Position numbers and translations under genes: made by a program
In this document: positions 26,756 to 34,943 of the stretch, in pieces
How the letters are laid out: every line of letters begins with the position of its first letter
Numbering within the stretch: position 1 is the stretch's first letter
Assembly (NCBI RefSeq): GCF_003751635.1
Contig: NZ_RJVI01000002.1
Coordinates: 1 to 64,000 of the forward strand
Reading direction: 5' to 3'
DNA: 64,000 nucleotides
From: Inmirania thermothiophila
GTDB lineage: Bacteria > Pseudomonadota > Gammaproteobacteria > DSM-100275
The notes under the pieces: generated by a model
Told to the model about the DNA's origin: nothing
The model's database searches: none
What the model saw: the letters and a program-made list of their open reading frames with translations, nothing else

Positions 26756-27616
26756 ATGCTGCGCCCGGGCCTCGCCGTGCTGCTCCTGCTCCTCGCCGCT
26801 GCGGCGGGTGCGGCGCCGCGCGTCGTGGCGACGGTGCCGCCGGCGGCGGCGGTCGCGGCCGCAGTCACCGACGGCGCGGCGTCCCTGCGGCTGCTCCTGC
26901 CCGGGGGGCAGTCGCCCCACGGTGCGGCGCTGCGGCCCTCGGCCGCGCGCGCCCTCGCCGAGGCCGACCTCGTGGTCTGGGTGGGGCCGACCCTGGAGTC
27001 GGGGCTTGCCCGCGCCGTCGCCGCGCTGCCGGCGCAGCGGGTCCTGACCTGGACGGCGCTCGCGGGGGTGCGGCTTCGCGGCGGCGAGGCCGGCCCCCAG
27101 GGGGTGGACCCGCACCTGTGGCTGGATCCGGCCAACGCGGCGGTGCTGGCGCAGGCGCTGGCGGAGCGGCTCGCGGCGCTGGATCCGGCCGCGGCGGAGC
27201 GCTACCGCGCCCGGGCCGCGCGCTTCGCCGCGGATCTCGCGGCCTTGGAGGGGGCGATGGCGCGGCGGCTCGCGCCCCTGCGGGGGCGGGGGCTGGTGGT
27301 CTACCATGACGCCCTGGGCTACCTCACCGCCCGCTTCGGACTGCGGGTGGTGGCGACGGTGGCACCCGATCCGGAGCGGCTTCCGGGGGCGCGGCACGTG
27401 GGCGAGCTGCGGGCGCGCATCGCCCGCGGCGAGGTGGCGTGCGTGGTGCGCGAGCCCCAGTTCCCCCCGCGGCTGCTGGCGCGGCTGGTGGCGGGGACGC
27501 GGGTGCCGGTGGTGGCGGTGGACGTCGTCGGGGCGGGGCTGCGGCCCGGCCCCGAGGCGTACCGGCGGCTCCTCGAGGGGGTGGTGGCAGGGCTCGAGGG
27601 ATGCCTCGGCGGCTGA
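26756..27616 (+). CDS. znuA: Zinc ABC transporter, periplasmic binding protein
   Basis: The 286-residue protein has a signal peptide (LRPGLAVLLLLLAAAAGAAPR) and the ZnuA/TroA fold. Zinc-binding His residues are visible in GGQSPHGAAL, GVDPHLWLDPANA and VYHDALGYLTARFGL. The His-rich loop found in many ZnuA proteins is absent. The start ATG 26756 lies only 5 bases after the Zur box with no Shine-Dalgarno, so the message may be leaderless. It is divergent from zur-znuCB, and apbE overlaps its last base. Confidence 0.9.
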   Translation: MLRPGLAVLLLLLAAAAGAAPRVVATVPPAAAVAAAVTDGAASLRLLLPGGQSPHGAALRPSAARALAEADLVVWVGPTLESGLARAVAALPAQRVLTWTALAGVRLRGGEAGPQGVDPHLWLDPANAAVLAQALAERLAALDPAAAERYRARAARFAADLAALEGAMARRLAPLRGRGLVVYHDALGYLTARFGLRVVATVAPDPERLPGARHVGELRARIARGEVACVVREPQFPPRLLARLVAGTRVPVVAVDVVGAGLRPGPEAYRRLLEGVVAGLEGCLGG

Positions 27617-28668
27617 TGCGGCGGGCGGCGCTGCTGATGGCGCTGGCGGTCCTCGCGGCCGGCTGCCAGCGGCAGCCGCCGCCGCTCGTGCGCGAGCGCC
27701 TGGTGGTCTTCGGCACCTACGTCGACTTCACCATCGCCGGGGTCGAGGAGGCGCGCGCGCGGGAGGCCATCGCCCGCATCGGGCAGGACTTCCAGCGCTT
27801 CGACCGCGAGTGGCACCCGTGGCGGCCGGGCGCGCTGGTGGCGCTCAACCGGGCGCTGGCCGAGGGCCGGCGCGCCTGCCCGCCGCGGGAGCTCGCCGAG
27901 CTGGTGCGCCTGAGCCAGCGGGCCTACGCCGCGAGCGGCGGGCTGTTCAACCCGGCCATCGGCCGGCTGATCGAGCTCTGGGGCTTCCACAGCGACGAGC
28001 CGCTCACGGGCAGGCCGCCGCCCCCGGCCGAGCGCATCCGCGCCCTGGTGGCGGCCGACCCGGGCATGGACGACGTCACGGTGGACGCCGCCGGCTGCGT
28101 CAGCAGCCGCAACCCGGCGGTGTCGCTGGACTTCGGGGGCATCGCCAAGGGCTACGCCGTCGATCTGGCGGTGGCCCGCCTGCGCGAGCTGGGCATCGCC
28201 GACGCCATCGTCAACGCCGGCGGGGACCTGCGCGCCATCGGCTCGCGCAACGGCGCGCCGTGGCGCATCGGCATCCGCCACCCCCAGGGGCGGGGCGTGC
28301 TCGCCGCGCTGGAGGTGAGCGGGGACGAGAGCGTCTACACCTCCGGCAACTACGAGCGCTTCAACGTCCACGAGGGCGTGCGCTACGCCCACATCCTCGA
28401 TCCGCGCACCGGGTGGCCGGTGCAGGGCGTCACCTCGGCCACGGTGCTGCACCACGACGGCGCCTGGGCCGATGCGGCCGCCACCGCGCTGGTGGTGGCG
28501 GGGGTGGCGCGCTGGCACGAGGTCGCCGCGGCCATGGGCGCCTCCGGGGCCCTGCTCGTGGACGAGGCCGGGGTGCTCTACATGGACCCGGTGATGCGCG
28601 CCCGGCTGCGTATCGAGACCTCGCCCCCGCCGCGGGTCGTTCTCGCGCCGCCGCTCGGCGGCGGTTGA
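27616..28668 (+). CDS. apbE: FAD:protein FMN transferase, ApbE family lipoprotein
   Basis: The 350-residue protein has a lipoprotein signal (MRRAALLMALAVLAAGC) and ApbE signatures: FDREWHPWRPGALVALNRAL, ASGGLFNPAIGRLIELWGF, SLDFGGIAKGYAVDLAVARL, DAIVNAGGDLRAIG, HILDPRTGWPVQGVTSATV and WADAAATALVV. ApbE attaches FMN covalently to Thr residues of exported flavoproteins such as NqrB/C, RnfG and NosR. No obvious target gene lies in the window. ATG 27616 overlaps the znuA stop (TGATG); ATG 27601 is an in-frame alternative. Confidence 0.9.
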   Translation: MRRAALLMALAVLAAGCQRQPPPLVRERLVVFGTYVDFTIAGVEEARAREAIARIGQDFQRFDREWHPWRPGALVALNRALAEGRRACPPRELAELVRLSQRAYAASGGLFNPAIGRLIELWGFHSDEPLTGRPPPPAERIRALVAADPGMDDVTVDAAGCVSSRNPAVSLDFGGIAKGYAVDLAVARLRELGIADAIVNAGGDLRAIGSRNGAPWRIGIRHPQGRGVLAALEVSGDESVYTSGNYERFNVHEGVRYAHILDPRTGWPVQGVTSATVLHHDGAWADAAATALVVAGVARWHEVAAAMGASGALLVDEAGVLYMDPVMRARLRIETSPPPRVVLAPPLGGG

Positions 28669-28744
28669 GGGCGCCCCGGCTGGCGCAGGCCCGCGCCGTC
28701 CGCTAGACTATGCTGCACTGCACCATCCGGACGGAGACACCCCC

Positions 28745-30454
28745 ATGGAAGCACGGAAGGAGAACCGCGCCATCGCCGCCTGCGGCGCCGCGCCGCAGCC
28801 CGACCCCTACGGCATCGCCCGTTCCCTGACGCGGGCGCAGCAGGCGTGGCTGGAGCACCCGCAGGCCCTGTGGGGCGAGCTGCTGCGGCTGCAGGGGGGG
28901 ATGGCGGCGGTGGCGGCCCAGGTCGGGGCACGCTGGTTCGGCCTGCCGATGCCCGACGTCGAGGTCCCGGTGGCCGAGGACGAGCGCTTCCAGGACCCGG
29001 TCTGGAGCGCCCACCCCGGGTGGGACGCGCTCAAGGAGCAGTATCTCCTCCTGAGCCGCTGGCTGGTGGACCTCGCTTACGGCGCGCCCGGCCTCGACGA
29101 GCAAGAGCGGCGCCGCGCCGGGTTCTGGACGCGGCAGTATGTGGATGCGCTCGCGCCCACCAACTTCCTCTGGGGCAATCCGGTGGCGCTGCTGCGCGCC
29201 CTCCAGACCGGCGGGGCGAGCCTCGCCGACGGGCTGCGGCACTTCATCGAGGAGGCCCCGGAGGGCCTGCCGCGCATGGTGGACATGTCCCGCTTCCGGG
29301 TGGGCGGGAACCTCGCCACAACCCCGGGGGCGGTGGTGATGCGCAACGAGCTGGTGGAGCTGATCCAGTACGCGCCGTCCACCGAGCGGGTGCGCGCGAT
29401 CCCGGTGGTGATCGTCGCGCCGTGGATCAACAAGTACTACATCCTCGACCTCAACGAGCGAAAGAGCCTGGTGCGCTGGCTCACCGGGCAGGGCTTCACG
29501 GTCTTCGTCACGAGCTGGCGCAACCCCGGTCCGGAGATGCGCGACACCACCTTCGAGGACTACGTCCTCAAGGGCGTGGGGGCCTGCGTGGAGGCCGCGC
29601 GCGAGATCTGCGGGGTGCCGCAGGTGCACCTGACCGGCTACTGCATCGGCGGCACCGCGGTGGCGGCCTACATGGCCTGGATGAACCGGGAGGCCAAGCC
29701 CAAGTCGCGCCTGCCGGTGGCGCACTGGAGCCTGTTCACGACCCTGGTGGACTTCTCCGACCCCGGCGACATCGGCGCCTTCATCGACGAGGCCGCGGTG
29801 GAGGAGATCGAGCGCCGGATGGCCGGGCGCGGCTATCTCGACGGCGCCGAGATGGCGACCTCGTTCCGCATGCTGCGGCCCAACAGCCTCATCTGGCACT
29901 ACTGGGTCCACAACTACCTGCTGGGCGAGGAGCCGCCCGCCTTCGACGTCCTCTACTGGAACATGGACTCGACGCGCATGCCCGAGGCCATGCACCGCTT
30001 CTACCTGCGCGAGCTCTATCTGCACAACCGCCTCGCCCAGTCCGACGCCCTCGTGCTCGGCGGACGCAAGATCGACCTCGGGCGCATCGCCCAGCCCCTC
30101 TACGCCGTCGGCACCGAGCAGGACCACATCGTCCCGTGGCGGCAGAGCTTCCGCATCTGCGGCCTGGTCAAGGGCCCGGTGCGCTACGCCCTCAGCACCT
30201 CCGGCCACGTCCTCGGCGTGGTCAACCCGCCGGTGCAGCCGCCGAAGCGGGCCTACTGGGCGGGGGAGGCCGCGGGTGCGGCCGACGCCGAGGCCTGGCG
30301 CGAGCGCCAGCCCAAGGTCGCGGGGACGTGGTGGGAGGACTGGGCGGCCTGGCTCGGGGAGCGCTGCGGCGACGAGGTCCCCGCGCGCGCCCCCGGCAGC
30401 GAGGCCTTCCCCGCCCTCGCGCCCGCGCCCGGCACCTACGTCCTCGAGCGCTGA
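28745..30454 (+). CDS. phaC: Class I poly(3-hydroxyalkanoate) synthase
   Basis: The 569-residue protein has the N-terminal PhaC domain and an alpha/beta-hydrolase catalytic domain. The lipase-like box is GYCIGG with nucleophile Cys300. GTEQDHIVPW supplies the Asp and SGHVLGVVNPP the His of the triad. PWINKYYILDL and FTVFVTSWRNP are class I PhaC hallmarks. It polymerises hydroxyacyl-CoA into storage granules. ATG 28745 follows CGGAG at good spacing. phaA and phaB are not adjacent. The gene converges on egtD and their ends overlap by about 19 bases. Confidence 0.93.
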   Translation: MEARKENRAIAACGAAPQPDPYGIARSLTRAQQAWLEHPQALWGELLRLQGGMAAVAAQVGARWFGLPMPDVEVPVAEDERFQDPVWSAHPGWDALKEQYLLLSRWLVDLAYGAPGLDEQERRRAGFWTRQYVDALAPTNFLWGNPVALLRALQTGGASLADGLRHFIEEAPEGLPRMVDMSRFRVGGNLATTPGAVVMRNELVELIQYAPSTERVRAIPVVIVAPWINKYYILDLNERKSLVRWLTGQGFTVFVTSWRNPGPEMRDTTFEDYVLKGVGACVEAAREICGVPQVHLTGYCIGGTAVAAYMAWMNREAKPKSRLPVAHWSLFTTLVDFSDPGDIGAFIDEAAVEEIERRMAGRGYLDGAEMATSFRMLRPNSLIWHYWVHNYLLGEEPPAFDVLYWNMDSTRMPEAMHRFYLRELYLHNRLAQSDALVLGGRKIDLGRIAQPLYAVGTEQDHIVPWRQSFRICGLVKGPVRYALSTSGHVLGVVNPPVQPPKRAYWAGEAAGAADAEAWRERQPKVAGTWWEDWAAWLGERCGDEVPARAPGSEAFPALAPAPGTYVLER

Positions 30455-31325
30455 TCGGGGGCTCGCCGCCCCCGGGCGGCGAGGAGGTGGAGGCTGAAGC
30501 GCCGCTGCGGGTCCGTCCACAGGGCGACGGGGGCGAGCCCCGCCTCGCCGGCGAGGGCGAGGACGGCGTCGGGGTCGTACTTGTAGGCGTGCTCGATGCG
30601 GAGGGGCTCGCCGGGGTCGAATGTGAAGCGGTCGCGGCCGGCGCCACCTCCGCCCCCAGTTCCCGGCGCATGCGCGCCAGCAGGTTGCGGCTGAAGCGGG
30701 CGGTGACGCCGGCGGGGTCGTCGTAGGCGGCCTCGAGCACGGCGGCATCCTTGGGCAGGTCGACGCCCACGAGGACGTGCCCGCCGGCGGCGAGGGCGGC
30801 GCTGCGGGCGAGCACCGCCCGCGCCTCGCCGGGCTCGAAGTTGCCGATGCTCGAGCCGGGGTAGAAGACCACCCGGGGCAGGCCAGCGGGGGCGTGGTCG
30901 AGGGCGAGGGGGGCGGTGTAGTCGGCGCAGGTGGGCAGGATCTCGAGCCCGGGGTGGTCCCGGGCGAGGGCCTCGGCGGCCGCGTGCAGGTGGTCGCGGG
31001 AGATGTCGATGGGCAGGTAGGCGGCCGGGCGGAGGTGGGCGAGCAGGGTGCGGATCTTGCGCTCCGAGCCGCTGCCGAGCTCCACCACCAGCGCCCCCGC
31101 CGGCAGCAGGCGGGCGAGTTCCGGACCCGCCGCGCGCAGGATCGCCAGCTCGGTGCGGGTCGGGTAGTACTCGGGCAGCTCGGTGATGGCCTCGAACAGG
31201 CGCGAGCCCTCGCCATCGTAGAGGAAGACCGGCGGGATCGCGCGCGGGCGGCGGGCGAGGCCGGCGAGCACCGCCTCGCGGAAGCGCGCAGGCGGCGGGG
31301 CGAGGTCGGTCAGGCGCACGCTCAT
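30436..31325 (-). pseudogene. egtD: Histidine N-alpha-methyltransferase (ergothioneine), frameshifted with an internal gap
   Basis: From ATG 31325 the frame encodes a clear EgtD N-terminus: FLYDGEGSRLFEAITELPEYYPTRTE, LVVELGSGSERKIRTLL, PIDISRDHL and VFYPGSSIGNFEP, up to NLLARMRRELGAE near 30660. After that the frame turns to unrelated Ser/Pro/Arg-rich sequence. The conserved C-terminus continues in another frame: FTFDPGEPLRIEHAYKY, then WTDPQRRFSLHLL, ending at a stop at 30436. The span is 890 bases, not a multiple of three, and about 30-40 residues (the RIEMHLV region) are missing. EgtD trimethylates His in ergothioneine synthesis. This copy is either inactivated by a deletion or reflects a sequence error. 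Confidence 0.75.
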
Positions 31326-32623
31326 GGGTCGGCGGCGAGGCGCATCCCGGTCATCTGCCAGCGGTCGTGGCCGTAGAAGAAGTTGCGGTAGGTGGCGCGG
31401 ACGTGGGTGCGCGAGGTCAGGCACGAGCCGCCCCGGCAGACCATCTGGTTGGCCATGAACTTGGCGTTGTACTCGCCGAGCGAGCCGGCGAGCGGGCGGA
31501 AGCCGGGGTAGGGGCGGTAGGGGCTCGCCGTCCACTCCCAGACCTGGCCCCAGATCCCGCGCACGCCCGCCCCCTCCGCCACCGGCACCGGATGGAGGTG
31601 GTCGTCCTCGACGAAGTTGCCCTCCGGCGCGGTCTCCCGCGCCACCACCTCCCACTCCGCCTCGGTGGGCAGCCGCGCCCCCGCCCAGCGGGCGTAGGCG
31701 TCGGCCTCGTAGAAGCTCAGGTGGGCCACCGGCTCGTCGGCGGCGAGGGGGCGCACGCCGCCGAGGGTGTAGACCTCCCACCCCTCCGGGCCGCGGTGCC
31801 AGTGCAGCGGATGGCGCCAGCCCTCGTCGCGCACCCGCACCCAGGCGTCGGCAAGCCACCAGCGCGGGTCGCGGTAGCCGCCGTCCTCCACGAAGGCGAG
31901 GTACTCGCCGCAGGTGACCGGCCGCGAGGCGATGCGGAAGGGCGCGAGCCAGACCCGGTGGCGCGGGGTCTCGTTGTCGTAGGCGAAGCCCGCGCCGCCG
32001 TGGCCGATCTCCACCAGTCCCCCGGGGTGGTCGATCCAGTCCATGGACGCAGGCGCCACCGCCGGCGGCGGCGCGAGGTCGTCGCGGTAGGCCGGGCGCA
32101 GGGGGTGGATGCCGAGGTTGTGCTTGATGTCGGTGAGGAGCAGCTCCTGGTGCTGCTGCTCGTGGTGGAGGCCGAGCACGGTGCGGAAGGCGATCTCGGG
32201 CCAGGCGGCGGCGGGGGCCTGCGCGAGCAGCGCGGTCATGGCCGCGTCCACGTGGGCCCGGTAGCGCAGGATCTCCGCCACCGTGGGGCGCGAGAGCAGG
32301 CCGCGGCGCGGGCGCGGCCAGAAGCTGCCCACGGTCTCGTAGTAGCTGTTGAAGAGCTGCGCGTAGGCGGGGCGGAAGGGGCGATGGTCCGGGGCCAGGG
32401 GGGCGAGGACGAAGGTCTCGAAGAACCAGGTGACGTGGGCGAGGTGCCACTTGGGCGGGCTGACCTCCGGGATGCTCTGCACCACGTGGTCCTCGATCTC
32501 CAGCGGGCGGCAGATCCGCTCGCTGAAGCCGCGCACGGCGCGGTAGGCCGCGATCAGCGTCCCGCGCGCCTCGCCCGCGGGCGGGGCGGCGAGCGCCGTC
32601 GTCCAGTCGCCTTCCCTGCTCAC
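31322..32623 (-). CDS. egtB: Ergothioneine biosynthesis sulfoxide synthase
   Basis: The 433-residue protein has an N-terminal DinB-like domain with the iron-binding histidines in PPKWHLAHVTWFFETF and LGLHHEQQHQELLLTDIKHNL. The C-terminal formylglycine-generating-enzyme-like domain has RPVTCGEYLAFVEDGGY, ARLPTEAEWEVVARET, GQVWEWTASPY and FMANQMVCRGGSCLT. It joins a thiol substrate to trimethylhistidine with oxygen. GTG 32623 is preferred because GGAG lies 8 bases before it; ATG 32659 is possible. The stop overlaps the egtD start (ATGA), so the two are coupled. The egtD defect downstream leaves its role in doubt. Confidence 0.9.
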   Translation of the reverse strand: MSREGDWTTALAAPPAGEARGTLIAAYRAVRGFSERICRPLEIEDHVVQSIPEVSPPKWHLAHVTWFFETFVLAPLAPDHRPFRPAYAQLFNSYYETVGSFWPRPRRGLLSRPTVAEILRYRAHVDAAMTALLAQAPAAAWPEIAFRTVLGLHHEQQHQELLLTDIKHNLGIHPLRPAYRDDLAPPPAVAPASMDWIDHPGGLVEIGHGGAGFAYDNETPRHRVWLAPFRIASRPVTCGEYLAFVEDGGYRDPRWWLADAWVRVRDEGWRHPLHWHRGPEGWEVYTLGGVRPLAADEPVAHLSFYEADAYARWAGARLPTEAEWEVVARETAPEGNFVEDDHLHPVPVAEGAGVRGIWGQVWEWTASPYRPYPGFRPLAGSLGEYNAKFMANQMVCRGGSCLTSRTHVRATYRNFFYGHDRWQMTGMRLAADP

Positions 32624-32741
32624 GCCGGAAGCTCCGCCCCCTTTCCCATGCGCAACCATAGCAGAGCCGGCGGCGTCCGGAGGCCGGGCTGTGCTAGGCT
32701 GGCGCGGCGCGATCGCGGCCGGAACCGGAGAAGGGGGGGAC

Positions 32742-33212
32742 ATGGCGAGAAGGGCCCTGTGGCGCAACCTGTTCCGACGCCCGCCGCCGTGGCCCGAGCG
32801 GGTGGCGGCGCTGTGGGCGGCCACCCCGCTGTTCGAGGGCGTGCCGGCGGCGGCGCTGCGGCGGCTCGCCGCCACCACGCACCGCCGCGTCTACGCCCCC
32901 GGCGAGGTCCTCTTCCGCGCCGCCGAACCCGCGGCCGGGGCGCTGCTCGTGGTCAGCGGCCGGGTGGAGATCCGCGACGGCGCAGACGCCGTGGCGGAGC
33001 TCGCCGCGGGGGACTTCGCGGGCGAGACGGGGCTCGTCCTGGAGGCGCCGCGGGGGGTGGATGCGGTGGCCCTGGAGCGGGTGGAGGCGGCCTTCCTGCT
33101 GCGCCTCGAGGTGGAGGCGTGGATGGGGCGCGAGCCACGCGCGGGGGCGCGGCTCGCCCTCAACCTGGCCTCGGTGCTGGCGCGGCGGCTGCTGGAGGAG
33201 CCGGCGGCGTGA
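32742..33212 (+). CDS. Small cyclic-nucleotide-binding-domain protein
   Basis: The 156-residue protein has one cNMP-binding (Crp/Popeye-type) beta-barrel: TPLFEGVPAAALRRLAATTHRRVYAPGEVLFRAAEPAAGALLVVSGRVEI, then LAAGDFAGETGLVLEAPRGVDAVALERVEAAFLLRL. No helix-turn-helix or enzyme domain follows, only a short helix. It may regulate the membrane protein encoded next, with which it overlaps (GTGA at 33209). GGAGAAGGGGGGG precedes ATG 32742. Ligand unknown. Confidence 0.75.
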   Translation: MARRALWRNLFRRPPPWPERVAALWAATPLFEGVPAAALRRLAATTHRRVYAPGEVLFRAAEPAAGALLVVSGRVEIRDGADAVAELAAGDFAGETGLVLEAPRGVDAVALERVEAAFLLRLEVEAWMGREPRAGARLALNLASVLARRLLEEPAA

Positions 33213-34240
33213 CCCTGTGGCGGCTGCCGGCCCTGCGCGCCGGGGCGCTCTTCGTGGCGGTGACGGCGGCGGGTGCGGCGCTCGCCTGGCTGCTTGCGCC
33301 GCTGCTGCCGGCCCTGGTGCTGGCGCTGCTGCTGCGCACGGCGCTGGAGCCGCTGGTGACCGCGCTCGAGCGCGGCGGGCTGGGGCGGGGGGTGGCGGTG
33401 CTCGCGGCCCTTGCGGTGCTGGTGGGCGGGGCCGCATTGGCGCTGGCGGTGGCGGTCCCGTCCCTGGCGGCGCAGCTCGGCGAGCTGCAGGCGCGCCTGC
33501 CGGCGATCTGGGCCGGCCTCGGCCGCGCGGCGGCGGCGCTGCAGGACTGGCTCGAGGCGACGCTGGGGCTGTCGGTCGACCTGCGCTCGATGCTGCCGCC
33601 GCTGGTGGGGGAGCTGCAGCGGCTCGGGGCGGCGGCGCTGCGCGCGGTGGGCGGGGCCCTCGCCGAGGCCGCGGGGCTGGTGCTGCTGGTGCCGGTGCTG
33701 GCCTTCTTCCTGCTGCGCGACTTCCGGGCCCTGCGTGACCGCCTCATGGGGCTGCTGCCCAACCGGGCCTTCGAGGCCGGTTGGCGCATCTACGGCCGCG
33801 TCGCCCGCCGCCTCGAGGCCTACGTGCGCGGGGTGATGCTGCAGTCGCTGGTGATGGCCTGCATCACCGGGGTCGGCTTCGCCCTCGTGGGGCTCGATCT
33901 CGCGGTGCTGCTGGGGGCGCTCGCGGGGCTGCTCAACGTGATCCCCTACGTGGGGCCGCTGCTGGCCATGGCGGGGCCGGTGCTGGTGGCGCTGGCGGCG
34001 CCGCAGCCCGAGCTCTGGCAGGTGGCGGCCGCCGCCGGGACGGTGCTCCTTGCGCAGATCGTGGACAACGTCCTGGTGGTGCCGCTGGTGATCGCCCAGG
34101 CCGCGGCCCTGCATCCGCTGACGGTGATCGTGGCGGTGGTGGTGGCGGGGGGGCAGTTCGGCTTCTTCGGCATGATCGCGGCGGTGCCGCTGCTCTTCAC
34201 CCTCAAGATCGTCTACCGCGGGCTGCGCGAGGGGGTCTGA
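33209..34240 (+). CDS. AI-2E family (PerM/YdiK-like) membrane transporter
   Basis: The 343-residue protein has about eight transmembrane segments and a central soluble helical loop (about 85-150). Family signatures include VLAFFLLRDFRALRDRL, GVMLQSLVMACITGVGFALVGLD, LAGLLNVIPYVGPLLA and VDNVLVVPLVIAQAAALHPLTVIV. The family covers exporters and ion antiporters of varied function, so the substrate is not assigned. It starts at GTG 33209 within the stop of the upstream gene, and its end overlaps the convergent lipoprotein gene by 28 bases. Confidence 0.85.
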   Translation: MTLWRLPALRAGALFVAVTAAGAALAWLLAPLLPALVLALLLRTALEPLVTALERGGLGRGVAVLAALAVLVGGAALALAVAVPSLAAQLGELQARLPAIWAGLGRAAAALQDWLEATLGLSVDLRSMLPPLVGELQRLGAAALRAVGGALAEAAGLVLLVPVLAFFLLRDFRALRDRLMGLLPNRAFEAGWRIYGRVARRLEAYVRGVMLQSLVMACITGVGFALVGLDLAVLLGALAGLLNVIPYVGPLLAMAGPVLVALAAPQPELWQVAAAAGTVLLAQIVDNVLVVPLVIAQAAALHPLTVIVAVVVAGGQFGFFGMIAAVPLLFTLKIVYRGLREGV

Positions 34241-34659
34241 TCGGAGCGCAGCACGGGCTCGGGCCAGGGGCTGCCGCGGCAGGCCGCCCCTTGGGCGCGC
34301 CAGCCGCGCACGATCCCGCTCTCGTCGACGAAGAGGGTGATCTCGCAGGTGATGACGTAGGGCTCGGGGGGCAGGCCGGGTCCCGGGATCACCGTGATCC
34401 AGCGGACGTCGCCCTCGTCGCCCCCGACGAAGATGTGGGTCGGGGCCTCGAGGCCCGGCTGCACGCCGGTCTCGACCCGGCGCCACGTCAGCGCCCGCCG
34501 GCCCTGCGGCAGGGCGTGCTCGAGGTAGCCGTAGCCGAGCCGCTCGACGGCCTCGCCGGCCGGGCGGCCGACGAGCCCGTCGAGGGCGCGGCGGAAGCTC
34601 CCGGTCCCGGCGCAGCCGGCGACGAGCAGGGCGAGGGACAGGATGCCGATGGCACGCAT
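34213..34659 (-). CDS. Hypothetical lipoprotein
   Basis: The 148-residue protein has a lipoprotein signal peptide with lipobox VAGC (MRAIGILSLALLVAGCAG). The mature part includes LVGRPAGEAVERLGYGYLEHALPQGRR, the pattern of small outer-membrane lipoproteins with a BamE/SmpA-like start, and ends with a beta region (VITCEITLFVDESGIVRGWRAQGAAC) with two Cys that could pair. Function unknown. It overlaps the convergent AI-2E gene by 28 bases and its start lies 64 bases from the tRNA-Leu gene. Confidence 0.7.
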   Translation of the reverse strand: MRAIGILSLALLVAGCAGTGSFRRALDGLVGRPAGEAVERLGYGYLEHALPQGRRALTWRRVETGVQPGLEAPTHIFVGGDEGDVRWITVIPGPGLPPEPYVITCEITLFVDESGIVRGWRAQGAACRGSPWPEPVLRSDQTPSRSPR

Positions 34660-34696
34660 GGCGCCTCCGCGGGGGTGCGGCCCGGACCGCCGGCGG

Positions 34697-34702
34697 TATA
34701 AT
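34697..34702 (+). promoter_or_regulatory. -10 element (TATAAT) of the tRNA-Leu gene
   Basis: A perfect TATAAT at 34697-34702 lies 20 bases before the mature 5' end of the tRNA. The -35 region is GC-rich and not recognisable. Confidence 0.7.
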
Positions 34703-34722
34703 AGGCGTTCGGCGTCGCACGG

Positions 34723-34810
34723 GCGAAAGTGGCGGAACTGGTAGACGCGCCGGCCTTAGAAGCCGGTGGGGTGACCCCCCGTGAGAGTTCGAGTCTCTCC
34801 TTTCGCACCA
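34723..34810 (+). tRNA. tRNA-Leu (anticodon TAG), CCA encoded
   Basis: Acceptor arms GCGAAAG (34723-34729) and CTTTCGC (34800-34806) pair perfectly. The anticodon loop reads CTTAGAA, giving TAG (Leu, CUA codons). A long variable arm (GGTGGGGTGACCCCCCG region) marks a class II tRNA. GTTCGAGTC gives the T arm. Discriminator A is followed by an encoded CCA at 34808-34810. Confidence 0.95.
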
Positions 34811-34870
34811 GGCAGGGGCGGGCGGTGAGACGGCCGCCACCGGCGGGGCGCCGCGAGGCATCGAGGCGGT

Positions 34871-34902
34871 GGCCGCTCCCACGGGGGCGGCCTTGTTGTT
34901 GT
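34871..34902 (+). terminator. Intrinsic terminator after tRNA-Leu
   Basis: Arms GGCCGCTCC (34871-34879) and GGGGCGGCC (34884-34892) pair over 9 positions, including one G-U, around a 4-base loop, followed by the T-rich TTGTTGTTGT. It separates the tRNA from tig. Confidence 0.6.
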
Positions 34903-34943
34903 CACCACCGGGCCGGGCCCGGGGGCGGGGAGTGAGCGGAACG

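Noticed and set aside
30222-30435. Continuation of the egtD N-terminal frame to 30222
   Set aside because: After about 30660 this frame has no EgtD similarity and runs antisense through the end of phaC; the true C-terminus is in another frame ending at 30436.
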